Shown: piece after piece, positions 32,501 through 46,567 of the stretch | How positions within the stretch are numbered: the first letter of the stretch is position 1 | Layout of the letters: each line of letters begins with the position of its first letter | Assembly: GCA_013365325.1 (NCBI GenBank) | Contig: JABVXV010000030.1 | Coordinates: forward strand, 62,001-126,000 | Origin: Dipetalonema caudispina | Taxonomy: Eukaryota > Nematoda > Chromadorea > Rhabditida > Onchocercidae | DNA: 64,000 nt | Direction: 5' to 3' | The notes under the pieces: model-generated | What the model was told of the DNA's origin: nothing | The model's input: only the letters and a program-made list of their open reading frames with translations | The model's database searches: none | Made by a program: the position numbers and the translations under genes

Positions 32501-34432
32501 TGCAGTTGTCATCGTGGTTCGTCGTTATTTAAGATGGATTCGTAATATTCAACTTGATTCTGATGACCAACATCTCAACTTACATCAAAAGCAAATCTCA
32601 AAGATTAGAATTAGAGAAGCGATATGCTATAAAAATAAAGACTTTAGTGTAGCTTACTAAGTCCCGAGATTGCGGTGAGCAGCTGGAACTTGTGTTCCTG
32701 ATTCACGTCAATTTTATTAAAGTTTCAAACCATAATTGAAGTAATTTTCAGTCTAATATAGTATTTCTTGGTGTTGCACTACGAGTGGTACTTTCGGTGC
32801 CTAACCGTCATCGAAGTCGTACGGAACAGATTTTGGGCTGGTTGAAAGGTTCCGCAACACTTCTATGTTTATTAGGTATCACTTGGATATTCGGCTATTT
32901 AATGGTCATTCAGGGAGCCGAAACTGTTTTTGCATATATTTTTACAATACTGAACTGTTTGCAGGTTCCTTTTTTCTTTATTTATCGCATATTCTTTTTT
33001 AGTAACTGAAAATGAATTCGATTCTTCATCTTAGCATCAAAAGTCTACTTTTTCACAATTATTCGAGTTATAATCTTCACAATTTTCTTCTTTCAACTTC
33101 AAATTTCTCATTGACAAACTATAAATCTTGTTTAAACTGTTAAGTTGGTTTATATCAATGTCCAAGTTGACTTATGTATGTTTTTTTGACAAGTCTTTTT
33201 CCATTTCTTCCGATTACAGTGAAACGTTTTAGAATATGAATATCTCATTAAGAGTTAAATAAAACTTTACATTACTCCGAACAATATTATACCTCATTGA
33301 AGTTGACGAAACATGTTAGTATATTATTAAGAAACCCATTCGAATCAGAAATAAATACTTTTAAATTGATTGAATGAGTCATTCTAACCGAAAACAAAAA
33401 CTTCAGGGCGTATTTATCTTCATCATCCACGTTATTCTAAATGACAAAGTGCGTTTGACATTGTTGCGTTTCTTACGAGTGAATATTTGTTGCTTGTCAG
33501 ATACCGCCAGTACACCAAGTGTAATCAGTAGTCGTCAAAAGCTTATTGATATGATGAATATTAGTGATTTATCGCATGTTTCTTCACAACCATTCACAGG
33601 AAATACAGATTTGAAGAGTATGAAGAAGGATGAAAAAGGAATGTTTGTGGAGAAAATATCATCACGAATGGATGGTAAAATACAGTTATTTTTCAATTAC
33701 TGATAATTCTCTCTGCTTTTTTGTAAGGATACGGTTCGCCTTCTGAATTGGCTTCATATATGTTGCATTTTTGTACTGACATATATCTCTATGTCTGATT
33801 CCTTTCATTCTCTTCATCGATATGATTTTCGGAGAAAGAATGTAAAGGAAATTTCTAATAGTTGAGCCAGAAGATCCGAAAGAAATAAATGAACTTACTG
33901 TAGACACGGCATGTTTAAGACTGGAAATGATTGAATTATTGAAAGAAGCTTGGATAATACAAACACTCACAACATCGTAGATGTCTAAATAAACAGATAG
34001 GGATGATAACAGTTCTTTATCATTTCTGTCATAAAAGGTGGATACAATAGCGGTAGGTGTTGCATACAGTACTGTCTGTTGATTATAATTTTTGATTTAT
34101 TATTAGTTAATAAAAGCCATGATTTAAAATTTTCAGGTAAAGGAAGTCCGACTACAATGATAACTTATTTAGACTGGAAAAGAAAAGTAAGCAATGATAC
34201 TGCTAGTATTCAATCCAACGATTCTGGAAATTATGACTGCGAGAAGAAAGAGGTTCTTCCAGCTTCTGTTGATATTGCAGTGATTATCGATCAATCATGG
34301 AAAAATTCTGATATTGATAGCAAAGAAAGATCCTTTCCTGTACGTCGAAAAATCAGTTGCAATAATGGAGACGGGTGTAAACCGAAACAGAAAAGGTTTT
34401 CCGAAAGATCAACAATTATTGAACGATTTTGA
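20593..34432 (+). CDS. lat-2: Latrophilin-like adhesion GPCR with C-type lectin domains
   Basis: 29 exons join in frame to 1,325 residues: 20593-20620, 21419-21511, 21794-21913, 22477-22560, 23596-23724, 23810-23911, 24073-24156, 24381-24490, 25033-25133, 25231-25343, 25417-25532, 25786-25901, 26062-26256, 28036-28184, 28347-28521, 28709-28835, 28989-29169, 29451-29666, 29924-30021, 30116-30233, 30757-30886, 31050-31127, 31328-31474, 31828-32032, 32177-32295, 32450-32516, 32752-32964, 33407-33674, 34137-34432. Order: signal peptide (MLALYIISYVALAVG), EGF-like half, C-type lectin 1 (about 45-188), EGF-like half, SUEL/galactose-binding lectin (about 220-315), C-type lectin 2 (about 325-440), hormone-receptor motif (about 477-530, WDGIIIPRT), GAIN domain ending in a GPS with cleavage site HL/T near residue 886, seven-helix domain (about 905-1160) with the ECL2 Cys-Trp, and a Ser-rich tail. 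Such receptors self-cleave at the GPS and signal in adhesion and development. Lectin content points to lat-2 rather than lat-1. The first exon (nine codons) and the donor of exon 26 are the least certain parts. Confidence 0.9.
33728..33798 (+). CDS. Possible alternative last exon A of the lat-2-like gene
   Basis: After exon 28 (phase-1 donor at 33674) an acceptor-like TTGTAAG is followed by a frame that continues the receptor for about 23 residues beginning GYGSPSE and stops at TGA. Phase-compatible with exon 28. The start resembles that of the main last exon (GKGSPT). Confidence 0.22.
33862..33981 (+). CDS. Possible alternative last exon B of the lat-2-like gene
   Basis: A second phase-compatible segment after an AATAG acceptor: 39 residues beginning VEPEDPKEINELTVD with a helical, acidic character, ending TAG at 33979-33981. 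It cannot be spliced on to the main last exon without a stop, so it would be mutually exclusive with it. Confidence 0.28.
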
Positions 34433-37400
34433 AAAAACCAAAAATCCCTATGTTTTTTTTAAATAGGCTCCTTAAACCAAGGTAAGGCTACATTTCCCTC
34501 GATTGCTTCCCTAAGCTTCTTATAAAGATTTTTGACTGATGAGTTTACTTTGAGATTTTGATTTTCCATTCTGATACATCTGATACTTTCATTGAAATTT
34601 TCTCTTTATATGGAAGAATCTTTTTTGTGATAAATGACAACGCTGATTTGTATTATTAATAATTTGTATTATTAACAATGTCTTCGAAATTTTTCATTGG
34701 AATTTACAAAGTGTTTATTTCCTTGGAGGGCATTTTAATATTTCTTCAGTATGTTTAATTTGAGTCACTTGTTTGGTTGAAGAGCTCTAAACTGTAAATT
34801 ATTTACATTTCATTTAGAACTTATAAGTATTGCTTTCATAAATATTCCTATGCAAGAACTAAGGCATAAAACTGAAGTTTAGAAATTTGAAGTTCCAAGA
34901 AAAATTCAAGAAGTTAAAAGACCAGGCTGGATAATTTGAATAGTTTTGATTTTAGTTTATTATTTGCTTCTTGATATTTGAGCTGAATACAATAAATGTA
35001 CATGCCGAGGTGTATGAATGCCTTTTTAATCAGTTCACAACCTATAATTTGATCATCTTCAAATAGAGTATGATATATTTCTTGGAGATTTTCCGATAAA
35101 TATTGGATAATCTTAATCGCAGATTGTATTAGAATAAATGCTTTAACCACTTCTAACATAAGACTCTCTTGATAAGCGGTTGAACGACGTATTTATTGCG
35201 CAATTTTACCGAATATTAAGCTATGGTACAATTTCGAATAAGATATATTTATGTTTGTCCGGTTAAGGATACTTCCTGCATGTATTCGATTGATCAGAAG
35301 ATATCACTTGAGAGGAAAAGAGCTTGAGATATGCATTTGAGTGCTTATTCAAAATATGAATTATTTTACGTTCTGAGCAGAAATAAGTCTGAGCAAATAG
35401 TCAATTTCTTTTCTTCGATTTTCTCCTTCCTATTTGATGTAATTCCATGGATAGCATTCAGTAATACGATCGTTTGAATTTACAAAATTACACAAGGGTA
35501 ACAATGATAAGGGTGATAGTGAAATATTTACTGTGATTTAGGACAATTATATTAGTCTAGCCTTTTGAGCCAGAAATATCTCAGACAAATGATGTAAAGG
35601 TATTTGTTTGAGCGAGATTGTCTCCATTGGCTAGGAAGTAATTTATAATTAGTCTACAACTGTTGGCTGAAAGGATTTATATAGTAGTATTCTCGACAAT
35701 ACTTCCACTAACTTTATTCTTATCCAATTTTTAATTAATTTGCGATCCGCAACCTTTACTCCTGTCTCTATCGACGAAAAACGAATATTTGGATTGTTGC
35801 ATTTAGTACATCTAGTCTGCTAGAGGAGGATGATCGTATTATTTCCCAACACTTAGACAGGTGCTACTTTTGTTAGATTACAATGTACCCTCATCCAATT
35901 ACGAATTCATACCGTTTTATAAATGTTGTTATAATCCAAACTATTTGCAAACTTAATTTACTACTTTGTAAGATTATCGGCTTTCTATTATTATTTTTTA
36001 TACTATCTCATTGCACTTTTTGATCGTATTTTGTTGTGGTATATTTGGAACCTTCCTTTATTCCCTTGACTATTTTTAAAAATGGAATGTTGGAAGACAG
36101 TGCATGACAAATAGTAATTTGTTGGGATCCATTCAACTGTATACATATATCCATCCATTCATCCTTTGTACCTATCTTCTCCCTCAATAGACATTTACTC
36201 ATCATTTCCAACCTATTGGGGATATATGCTAAAGGTATGACAATTATTTTCTCATTAACTTTCAATTGCAGTTCATTTCTTTCTCTCTCTCTTTCCCCCT
36301 CCCAACTGCTACATAATTTTTCAGCTATTGTATATAATTTTTTGGTTAAAATTATTATACTGCTACGGAGTATAAGAATAGATTTTTATGGGATTTGAAA
36401 CTAAATAATGTTTTAGGATAATTATTATCGATTGGTCTTTTTTTTAAAACATTTCATTTCGAGAAATTTCTCTATAATATAGATTTTTTTGTTAACATAA
36501 ATCTGAAACATATGGATAAGAAAGAGTAGGGATTGGGATTTTCCACATCTTCAGGACAAGCTAATTACTTCGCTTCTGTCTAACATGCAGTAATGGCCAA
36601 TTCATTATTCATTAATCTGTCAGGTACATCGGTCTGATTTGGTCTAAAAACAAGAACGTTATTAACCAGATACGAAGTGCATGTGTCACATATCACCATA
36701 GTTACAGTGATCACTTCCTTAATGAGTTTCGTGTGTGTTAATAGAAATGATTTTATATAGTTTCAGTTTCAGTATCATGAATTTCCAGAGAAGGATAAGA
36801 TATAGATAATTAACTGATATGATAAGGGAAAGATTTCTGTCCACTCGAGTGAGACCAAGAATTCGATTCGAAATGGTATATTACTTTTTTACAAGCCATA
36901 GAAAATATATCATTTGAATTGGTAGGATTACAATGGGAATAGCAATGAATCATAAATATTGGATTTGTTTCTACTTAAAATGCTAATAAGTCAGGCCATT
37001 TGTCCACTATAGAATATCGCAACTTTTTTTTTTATCATTTTATTCTATTAATATATAATTAGATCTATAAGTATTTTATATATTCAGCAAATTATCTGAT
37101 ACTATTTGAAATTTGAAGGAAAAATAAAAGTAACAAGAAGAGAAGATAGGAAAAGACTAACAGCCATCTATTTTATAATTCAGCCCATAATTATCGCCAT
37201 CCGATTTTTAAGCATTAATTTATTGCAACCTCCATCATATTTTATGATATCATATAGTCCAAGTTTTTATCATAACGTAGCTTTCTTCATTATAATTCTC
37301 AACAATTGAATTCCTTTTTTTTTAATTTTTTAATTTCAAAAAATGGATCAAAGTCACTGAAAAACGCTGTATTTCTTTCTAATGAAAGAAAGCATTTCAA

Positions 37401-40178
37401 TTCAATTCTGATTATATTTCTTTTCCTATCAAATTATTCATTACATAAATATAGCGCAGTGTTATAATTAACAAGTAATATAATGATGAAAATTATATTA
37501 CATAATTTAATGTTAAACCTTTTGTTATTTAGTATCTGATAATATTCTCATCCTTTCAATAGTTCTCTCCCAGTTAGAAAATAATAAATGAGAACGAATA
37601 CATTTCTAATTATAATAAGTTTCTTTTTGGAATTTATTAGTTTCTCACCAGTTAAATTTGCAACTGCTGGGAAAAGTACAATAAGTTGCAGTAAAAATCT
37701 ATGGGTTTAATTTTCATTAGATTTCATAGCATTATTTCAATTTTTTTTAAGTTGTCTTTCAAAAATAACCTGATTACTATAGTCATCCAGATTCTATAAA
37801 TGCAACACATTCCTTGTGATCCTAATTTCAAGACTTTCCGCTTTTGTTGTTCCAAGATCATGAATAGGTCATGTTTCCTTAAGCGCTCAATCTTAAGTTT
37901 CTTTGTTTAGCAGATGCAACGATTGTTGAAGCTGTGATGCGGAATGGGTCAAAGGTTAATAGAAGTGCACTTCATTCATCCCAAAGTGTCATCCATTCTT
38001 TGACAAACACTGTTGATAGGAAATAATTGGCAGTCATTTGTTTACTGCTTTGTAGTACGTAAAAAAAACCAAATTAGTTAAATTTACGACTTTTATCTTT
38101 CATGAGACTGAAAAAGGAGACGAAATGGAAGATAAAATAACGGTAATTTTATGAAACTTCAATACGATTCCTTATATCATAAATATTTATTACTGCATTT
38201 TTTCCATCATTATCATATTTTACTGTGAAAATGAAATGTTAATAGCATTAAATCAAGTGGATTTCTTAGTTGTTTAGTCGGAAAATTCGAAATTTATTTA
38301 CTATTTCTTAAAATGTGAAAAGGAAATAAATGAATTGATCAAGAATTAAGCCAACAAGTGTCACTCCTCTGTTATACAGTGCTCAAATAACAGCCAACTG
38401 TTCACCAGATATCAGATTATTCAGCATTCTTTCACTAACTGATCCACACGCCTGTTAACTTAATCAATCACTTATCGGTAAAATTAGTATCCATATGCAC
38501 CAATGGCTTTGCTGTCGTCTTGATGAGATATTTCAGTTCATTTACTATCTTTCACTACTCTTCTGGAATTTGACCTTTTCCAAGAGTAGTTATTGATCAA
38601 TAATTCAATTGTAATTGAATGCTTCACATTTTTATTTGTTTAATTTGATTATTGAATTTGGCTCGAAAATTTGACCCATGCAAGTGTTGATTCAAATCTG
38701 TTAGGTAAGCCTTGCAGTTTTTTATTTCTTAACCGAAAGATCTTAGTTAAAATTGTTGGCAATCCATCAAACGATTCTTTCCTTAACCTTGACCCTTGTA
38801 GATATGAGGTCTGAGAGCTGAGGTAAGGTGAAGTTTACTGTTAAAGTTTTGAGAGAAGGATGAATGGTAGGTCGTGGACTAGATTGCAAGGTAAGAAGGT
38901 AGAAAAGATAAGTACTTGATTGAGGTCACTTCAGCTGATCATAATAATAACTGCACTGTATTCTACAACCAAATCACTTCTTCTTTCCTGTTGATGATTG
39001 TTTTCTGGTAGTAGACAACTGAGGACTGGTAAACATATTCGTTACATCAGACTTAGGCTTTGAATTGGATTTCACATTAAGCTTGAAAAAAGTTTAATCT
39101 TCTGTTAGAGATGGTGTTCAGACTTCGCTTATAACTAAGCTTAAATTTATTGGATTTATTCTTCTATTTGAAATAGGCTATGCTTATAACCAATATCAGA
39201 TTAGACACTTTTTTTCTTTCTCCACTTGATTTCATCATATTCATAAAAAAATTTAATACAAGGGATTGTTTCGGAAGTGTGCACCTGTATTCAAAGAGTA
39301 AAACTCCGAATATCTTCTAAAAATTTCTGGAAACTTGCTCTTGATTATTTATAAAATTAGTTTAACTGATATCTATTAATTGTATCTTATCGGTTAAAAT
39401 AGTACTACTCAATTGCAATTCTCAAATTTGCCTTAATTAGCTTGCAAATCGTCATAGGAAACCATTAAAACCTCGATCCATTTGATCCATAATGCTCTTT
39501 TTGATTTTGCTCCTGAAATTATAAAATATAGCTTCAATTTATTCAGTTTACTGACCTCAATTTCAATTGCCATTTCCTTAAAATTAGTGCATTATTTGCA
39601 TTAATAGATGGAATAATCGAAGGAAGAAACCAGTTTTACTGGTTTGAAGCAGAGATAGATAAAAATGAGTAAATAGTCTTTAAGACATTAGGAAAGCTTT
39701 GCACAGAAATCTAAAAATGGTATAAATAGTGCGTTTTAGAGACAATTGAGCCAATTCTGTTGTCACTCTACCAACTGCAAACATTTCACATTGAATTCAT
39801 TCTTCGTCAAATTGCTTCATCTCAAATTTTCCCAGGATTTTAAGTATACTATCACTTCTTTAATTGTCCAAATTTAAATCAATTCTGAACATTTATCTGT
39901 TATGCTTATGAGACGACGTAGTTGTTGTCCAGAAGAATTCACTTTTTCAAATTTGCATCAATTTTTTAATTTTTATTTTTCTTGTAACAATATATTTGTT
40001 TATCCTTCACAGTAATGCAAACAAAGCAAAATTCTTTCAATTTCAATACGAATAATCATTGCAAGTTCAATCAGTTTGCAGGAAATGAAATCAAAATCAT
40101 CCCGATAATATTAGAAATGAAAGCATTCATGAAGAATAAAGATAGCGATACATTCAACTAATATTAATGATGATAGTA

Positions 40179-40568
40179 TTAGAATTGCAATCTTGCAAGA
40201 AAATAAATTTCACTTTCTTCAACTTCTCCAATTTTCCCATATGTTTGAAGTCTCATCATTTGGTACAAATATTTTCGATGAATTTTATTTCGCAGCTGCA
40301 ATAATAATTTTACATATTTATTGGGTGTGCTGCACAAAGGTGCATTTAATCGTTTACAGGAAAGATGAAAGGGAAATATTAGCGCTGTTTCATTAACATT
40401 AACTACTGCAATAGTACCTTGAAAAAAAATTTTACAATGAATTGCTCGTTTGATCAAATGATCTTTACCAATTTTTAAAAAATCAGAAAATTCAATAAAT
40501 TCATTTTTAATCATAAATTCGAAATTCACTACAAATAAACAATTTAGTGTCCTGTGTTCTTCATCCAC
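40179..40568 (-). CDS. Long unexplained open frame, 129 codons
   Basis: Unrecognised. A stop-free stretch of about 133 codons is long for such AT-rich DNA. There is no ATG near its 5' end (it opens with GTG), so it would have to be an exon. A strong acceptor (TTATTATTGCAG) lies inside it at about 40301, after which the frame runs 38 residues (LRNKIHRKYLYQMMRLQTYG and on) to TAA, so a terminal exon is possible. No domain, signal or membrane segment is evident. Confidence 0.25.
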   Translation of the reverse strand: MDEEHRTLNCLFVVNFEFMIKNEFIEFSDFLKIGKDHLIKRAIHCKIFFQGTIAVVNVNETALIFPFHLSCKRLNAPLCSTPNKYVKLLLQLRNKIHRKYLYQMMRLQTYGKIGEVEESEIYFLARLQF

Positions 40569-42062
40569 ACATAAGGTATGTCAGTATCCTTACTGGTTCT
40601 GTTAAATAAAAATTGAATTTAGTACATTTATTGATGTTGAAGCCTTGTGATGATGTAATCATGAAAGAGCTATTCTAAATAATACCCCTTGAAAAGACCA
40701 TTATATTACCGATTTGATGAGAAGCGTGCCATTTCATTCGACGAGACAAGGAATGATCGAATTCATTATAGGCCTCGAAATCTCTTTATTACTAAAATTA
40801 AGTATTTGTCCAACCACTTCTCGTATTTTATTCTATGATATTAAAAATTTACGGATAAATTATTATAAAGTTTTCTAAAGTACTGTTTATGTGATTGTAA
40901 TGAAAAATTTCCCAACAAATATGCAGTTTTTATGTGTAGTTTGCATGTTGATTCACGATGAATTTATAATTTATATGTTATTTTATGCGTAAATTTGCAA
41001 ATAAAATTTTAAATTTCTAATGGGAATCGAAAAAATCATATTTTAATGGAAACAAAAGAAGAAAATGAAATTCACTTAATGAAATGATCTAAGTTGTATA
41101 ATACATTTTCGCCGTTCTATTCGTTAAAAACGTATGCATTGTTGTCCACTATAACCACTAATGAGAAATAACTCTTTTAGGCTCAAGTTAAGACCAACAA
41201 TTTATTGGCCACTTACATCACTTTGTCATCATTACTCATTTCGACAGGAAAAAAAAATGTGAAGAACGGCTTTTCTATTTTCAAGTAAATTTGAGCATTA
41301 CTGATTTCTACTTCATTTTTAGTCAAATAATTTTTTAACCTTACATTGATCAAAGATTTTTTGCTCATCGAGCGAAACTCTTTCACTTTAGTAGTATGTA
41401 TAAAATAGGTATTATTTTGCTTTTCTTATAATATTAAATATATTTAGATGAGAAAGTTCAAAAAAGAAAAACGAATAATTAGAAAAAATTAGAATAGATC
41501 GTTCATTAAATTTTCACGCTTGTGACATTTGAAATATTTCAATAATTAATGGCTAATTTGGAGCGTAAAATTCGAAAAATGCCACTCTGATTAAATTATG
41601 TATTCTCATGTTCAATTATAGTTTTTAAGTAATTCTCTACAGGGCAGTAAGGATAAGAAATTACTCTTTGGCCAGAATTGATTTAATTTATCTAAACAAT
41701 ATTTTCAAATTCCCACTTATTCAACTTTTCAATGCAATTGCACTTGAAATCCACTTCAGCAGGCGGATATGAGATCAGATAGGAGTGATGATATTGGCTA
41801 CTGATGAATTTTCTAGCAGAAATCTTGTCCATCTAGCCAATAAACTACTACTATCCATTTAATTCAATGTTAGCCTAGCTTAATCTCAGCTTTCCACACT
41901 CAGCAAAAGTGTTTATAACTTATCCGCGATCCATAATCGGAAACGAATGACCGACTGAATGATATCATTTGGTCATTTTCTAATGCAAAGTTTCTTAAAT
42001 CCTTTTTAGCTGAAAGATATGGCTTTTTCCTTTTCTTTCTCTCTTTTCCTTTTTCTCTCCTG

Positions 42063-42081
42063 CTCTCTCTCTCTCCCCCTC

Positions 42082-42119
<38 letters not shown>

Positions 42120-42142
42120 TATACAGAAAGAGAGAGAGAGAG
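42063..42142. repeat. Compound palindromic microsatellite (CT)n-(AT)n-(AG)n
   Basis: A CT run (42063-42074) is followed by a long AT run (about 42085-42123) and an AG run (42129-42142). CT and AG are mutual complements and AT is self-complementary, so the whole block can fold into a hairpin or cruciform. Confidence 0.9.
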
Positions 42143-45100
42143 AATCTTTTATTTTAAGACGCAGCATATTATTTCATGCAAAATAACACCATCGTGGAAG
42201 AGAGTTTACTTTTCCACGGATTTAAAAGTGGCATGAGGTAAGTGTTTATGTCTCCTCGTCTTAAAATCATATACTTGAGAAATAAATCATTTTCTTTTCA
42301 AGAATTCAGCACTTTTGTTTTTCGAAGTTTTCTTTTCATTTTCTGGAAGTTTGAAAATATATTTGCATGAATTATCTCCTAACTTTACGACTTTTCAACT
42401 GAGCTCCATCAAATGCTATTATATAAAATTTAATGCATATAATCCACAACAACTTTATAAAATTGACCAATACTTATAAAGAGTCACTGATTCGATGGTT
42501 TATTTCTATTCCTTTTCCCGAACCGACAAACGAATTACCAAACCAAAAATTCCGGCATATTCTATATATATATATATATATTCTGTGTTAATTTTATTTG
42601 ATAAGATAGGCAAAACAGTATTAAAGATTTTCCTGTTATATGTGAATTCATTTAAATCCTTTTTTCTCAATGTTAACACAACATCAATTAATATTCTTTT
42701 AACTAAATTACAATAATTATCTATCAAAACGAAAGATTTGTGAAAAATAAAAGGAAGGGTAGTAGTTTTGAGCATAATTAAAAAATAACTGCTACAGGTA
42801 GATACTATTACTGACTGCTTATCGATTTGCGAAGCGTCGTTTAATTTTGCTACAAAAAAAATTAATTCATTAGTAAACCTTCAATTCAATTCCTTATTAG
42901 TTTCTCGTTCGCAAGGTCTCATGGAAACCTTGAATTTATCAAATTGTAATTTAACTCGAGAAGTTTCTTCGAATTTTTTTTGATTCTTTAGTCATTTAAG
43001 ATGAGAATTTTTCCAGATTCCAAGAAGCTATTAAAATTGTGAATACCAAGACCAGAACATTGGCAATGTTACAGGCAAATTGAGATCCTTTGATCATAGG
43101 ATGTAAAATTTGACTCTTTAAAAAAGGTACATTTTTAGGAGCGTATCCGATTTTGAACCATTGAAAAAGCAGAACATTTCTTTCACGTCATTTTTTGGAT
43201 AACATCGAATTTATACGATATAAAATGCATCAAAAAATATCTCACCATATAAGACGAATGATTAATGGAAAGATCCATTCTTTCGGAATATTTTTCAGTT
43301 TGTTCTATTCTTTTGGAATATTCTTCAGATCATTTGAACTCCAGATTTATTCATCAATCGTTCGGAAATGAAAATTCAAATTGGCGATAGGTCGAACTTA
43401 AATAATAATGATTTTCAATACCTTTTTTTTTCCAGCATTATATTAGAACAGTAAAAACGGAATAAAAAAAGTAGAAGACAATTATTTTCCCAAGTTTCTC
43501 GACAAGTTGAATAATTGATTTTCCATGAATTTTTCTGCTAGGGTATTGCAATTTTAGATTGCCTTAAGATCTCCTTTAGTTTTGCTATCAATTTAATAAA
43601 TTTATTTTAGAGTTACAATTTCCAAAGCTAATTTATGATTTATTTCCCTTACGCTGAATGAATGCTTACTATCCAATTAAAACTAATTTGTTCAGCCTAA
43701 ACCTTTTTGATATTTAAAGAATTATTGGCAAACAAGTTTTCCTGTAAATGAAGCATTAAGCAATTAATTAGAAACGCGTATTTCATTAACAGTCTATAAG
43801 CATTACATTTGCATAGCTTTTGCTCATCCAACAAACCTTCAAATTTGAAATTTCTTTGAGAGTAATTAAAATACTTTTTCTATCGCAATTTTGTGTATCA
43901 TGCCGTTTTGACATGTAAAAAATTTCTCAAATAAGCAGAATTGAAATAGAGAGAAAGTTTAATCTGCCAAATGCCGGGCAGCTGGTTGCAATGAATGAGA
44001 AAATGTCATATTCAGGTTTCTTTAAAATTTTTATCTTTTCTCTCAACATCCTATTCTTTTTCTTCTGATTAGCTTTTTTCAAATTTGATTCAAAATAATG
44101 GTGTCGTTGGCTTCATTTATATTTCAAAAACAATATCTCTTTAGGCATTTTATGGAACTTTAAAGGAACAAATTTTATTTTTTTTTGCCTTAACATCCAA
44201 TCTAAGAATTGTTTTAGCTTGAAAAATTCAAGCAAAAATTCAACCCTTAATTTTTCTTAAATTCAATTATGTAACAATTCATGCAACTTCATATTAAAAT
44301 GTTGTGGAATGTCTTGTTCTAATTCAGTTTCAAAGTAAAAAATTGATTAACCAACTTAGAGATGTTAAACTGCTTGCGATTAAAAGGAATGCTCAATATC
44401 AGGCTATTTTCAAGTTTCAAAACTATATGTTCTATGTGAAATATCTTCTTTCATTTATAAATTTAAAATCGCAGATTTTTCAATGTTTACTCAGATAAAA
44501 ATGTTTTTTTTTTTTTTTTTCTTTGTGATTTTGAACTTTATAATTTTATTCCGAAATAAAGTCTGCTGGATTTGCTGCAATACAGAAATTCGACTTTTTC
44601 TTCTTCGTTAATCTGCTGATTGAACGATTTTTTTCAACGGTAAATCAGATAAAATATCTTTGCGAAATATAAAACATCGCTTTGAATGGACTTGTGCTGA
44701 TGACAACAGTGACCAGTCTTCTTTATTACTACTGCCATTATCAACCTCATTTCCTCTTTAGTTATCGTCTCTCTCTCTCTTTCCTCATCGTAAGATCACC
44801 AATAATGATAATGAAATTCTTCACTGATGATAGACGTCGTTTTACGCCATTTGCCAGCATTATAAGTCGTTAAGAAAGAATTACTTCGTTTTCTTAACAA
44901 TCTTTCCGGTTCTAACAATATATTCGTTAATTGCTACATAAAAATTGACATATTGCTTGGTACATAATGAATCCTTCGCATTACGTAAATAATTCAAACT
45001 TGGATAATCCATTGCCTGTAAATTAACTAAAAAATATGGCACTTTCTGATAGACAGCAAACTTTTCTATCTGCGTTCACTAATATAAAGTTTAATCTATC

Positions 45101-46542
45101 AAAAAATACAAATGTTTAAGAAACTAAAACTTTTTAAGATTCCCTGGTGAAGTGAAAAATTGGACTTAAACTAAATAACCTAATAACACTTCATACTTTT
45201 TGGGGGATGTTCAAAAGAGTGCATCAATTTTAAAATTTTCTTTTCTTTTTTCAGTGAGAAAAGTAACCCTTTTAAATCACTGTCTGCAATATCCGTAAAT
45301 TTTGTATTGACTTGCCGCAAAGAAGTTCTAGAAACATTGCTCTTCTCACTCATAAATATTGACGTCCATATTGATCCTTGAGAAAATTCACATACTATTT
45401 TTGCTTTTTGTGTACTTTGCAAAAGAGTTCACATTTTATTTCATTCCTTATTAAAGCGGTTTTTCTTGAATAATTATTTTCGCTTCATTTTTCCTCCTAA
45501 AATTATCCTCTTGAATGATGCACTTTTGATTGCATTGATTTTATTCCGTTAAATTTATTTTTTAATTATCTTTATTATTTTTTTAAAGCTTTTTCAATCT
45601 ATTTTTTATGTTGAAATGGTATCCACACCAAATCATCTCTATTTGTCTCTGGTAAATTTTCACTCACAAAACTTTTTTTAACTTATTACTAAAATTGTTA
45701 AAATCACTGGAATTTCATTTCTAATGCAAAAGCAGCTATGCTAAACTTCCTCTTACCAATTTTAAACCCAAACTTAATTAATTCAAAATCACGATTCAAC
45801 CTTCAATAAACAAGAACTGTTATTTTGTAAATATATCATTTCAAAAAAATTTGCTAAGCGATGTTATGAATATTCATTTTCCTGAAATGAAAGTTACAGC
45901 ATGAACGGTTGTCGAAGTTATCCTGTCACAGTGCTTTCAACTTGAAATTTCACTTTGCAAACTTTCAATTAATTCATAAACTAGAAATGGCAATGTTAGA
46001 TTTATGTTAAATTTATCATTCGTCCTACATTGCATCATCATCAAATAACAAAGCCTTTTCGCTAATTTACAAGCTTGACACTTCTTTTGTTTTTCTTTTA
46101 TTTAATTACCTGTTTGTCTGTTCTCAACATTCACAATACTCTCCTTACATTACTCTCAATCTTTTAACAAGTAAACACTCTTATTTATATTTAACAAAGT
46201 TTGGTACACAGTAATAATAAAATAAAAGAGATGGAAATGGAAAGAGCACTCAATTTTCATTCTTCTATTGCTGTCGCATATGTATGGGGAAAGTATTTTC
46301 AAGAGTTGTTCCCAGTAGCATTTCTGCTTCACTTTTCTCTTCAAAATTATTTATTTACTTAAATTAAGTTAGTTTTCTTTACTATGAAAATGAAACAAAT
46401 ATAAGCAATGAACAATCTTCTCAATTATGGATAGAGGAAATGTTGCTGTTCTGCTGCTTTGCTTGATCATCTTGTTTGTTGAAATCGTTGTTCAACTAGT
46501 TTCTAATTTTCACCCCATCCAACAATCTACCAGTATTTCTTG

Positions 46543-46567
46543 TTTTTTTTTTTTTTTTTTTTTTTTT
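46543..46567. repeat. Poly-T run, 25 bases
   Basis: Uninterrupted T run in the gene-poor region. No retroposon body or target duplication was recognised beside it. Confidence 0.9.

Noticed and set aside
32517..32660. Frame continuing past exon 26 of the lat-2-like gene (positively charged)
   Set aside because: Reading on interrupts helix 5; splicing at 32516 to 32752 restores the family sequence (NIVFLGVALRVVLSV).
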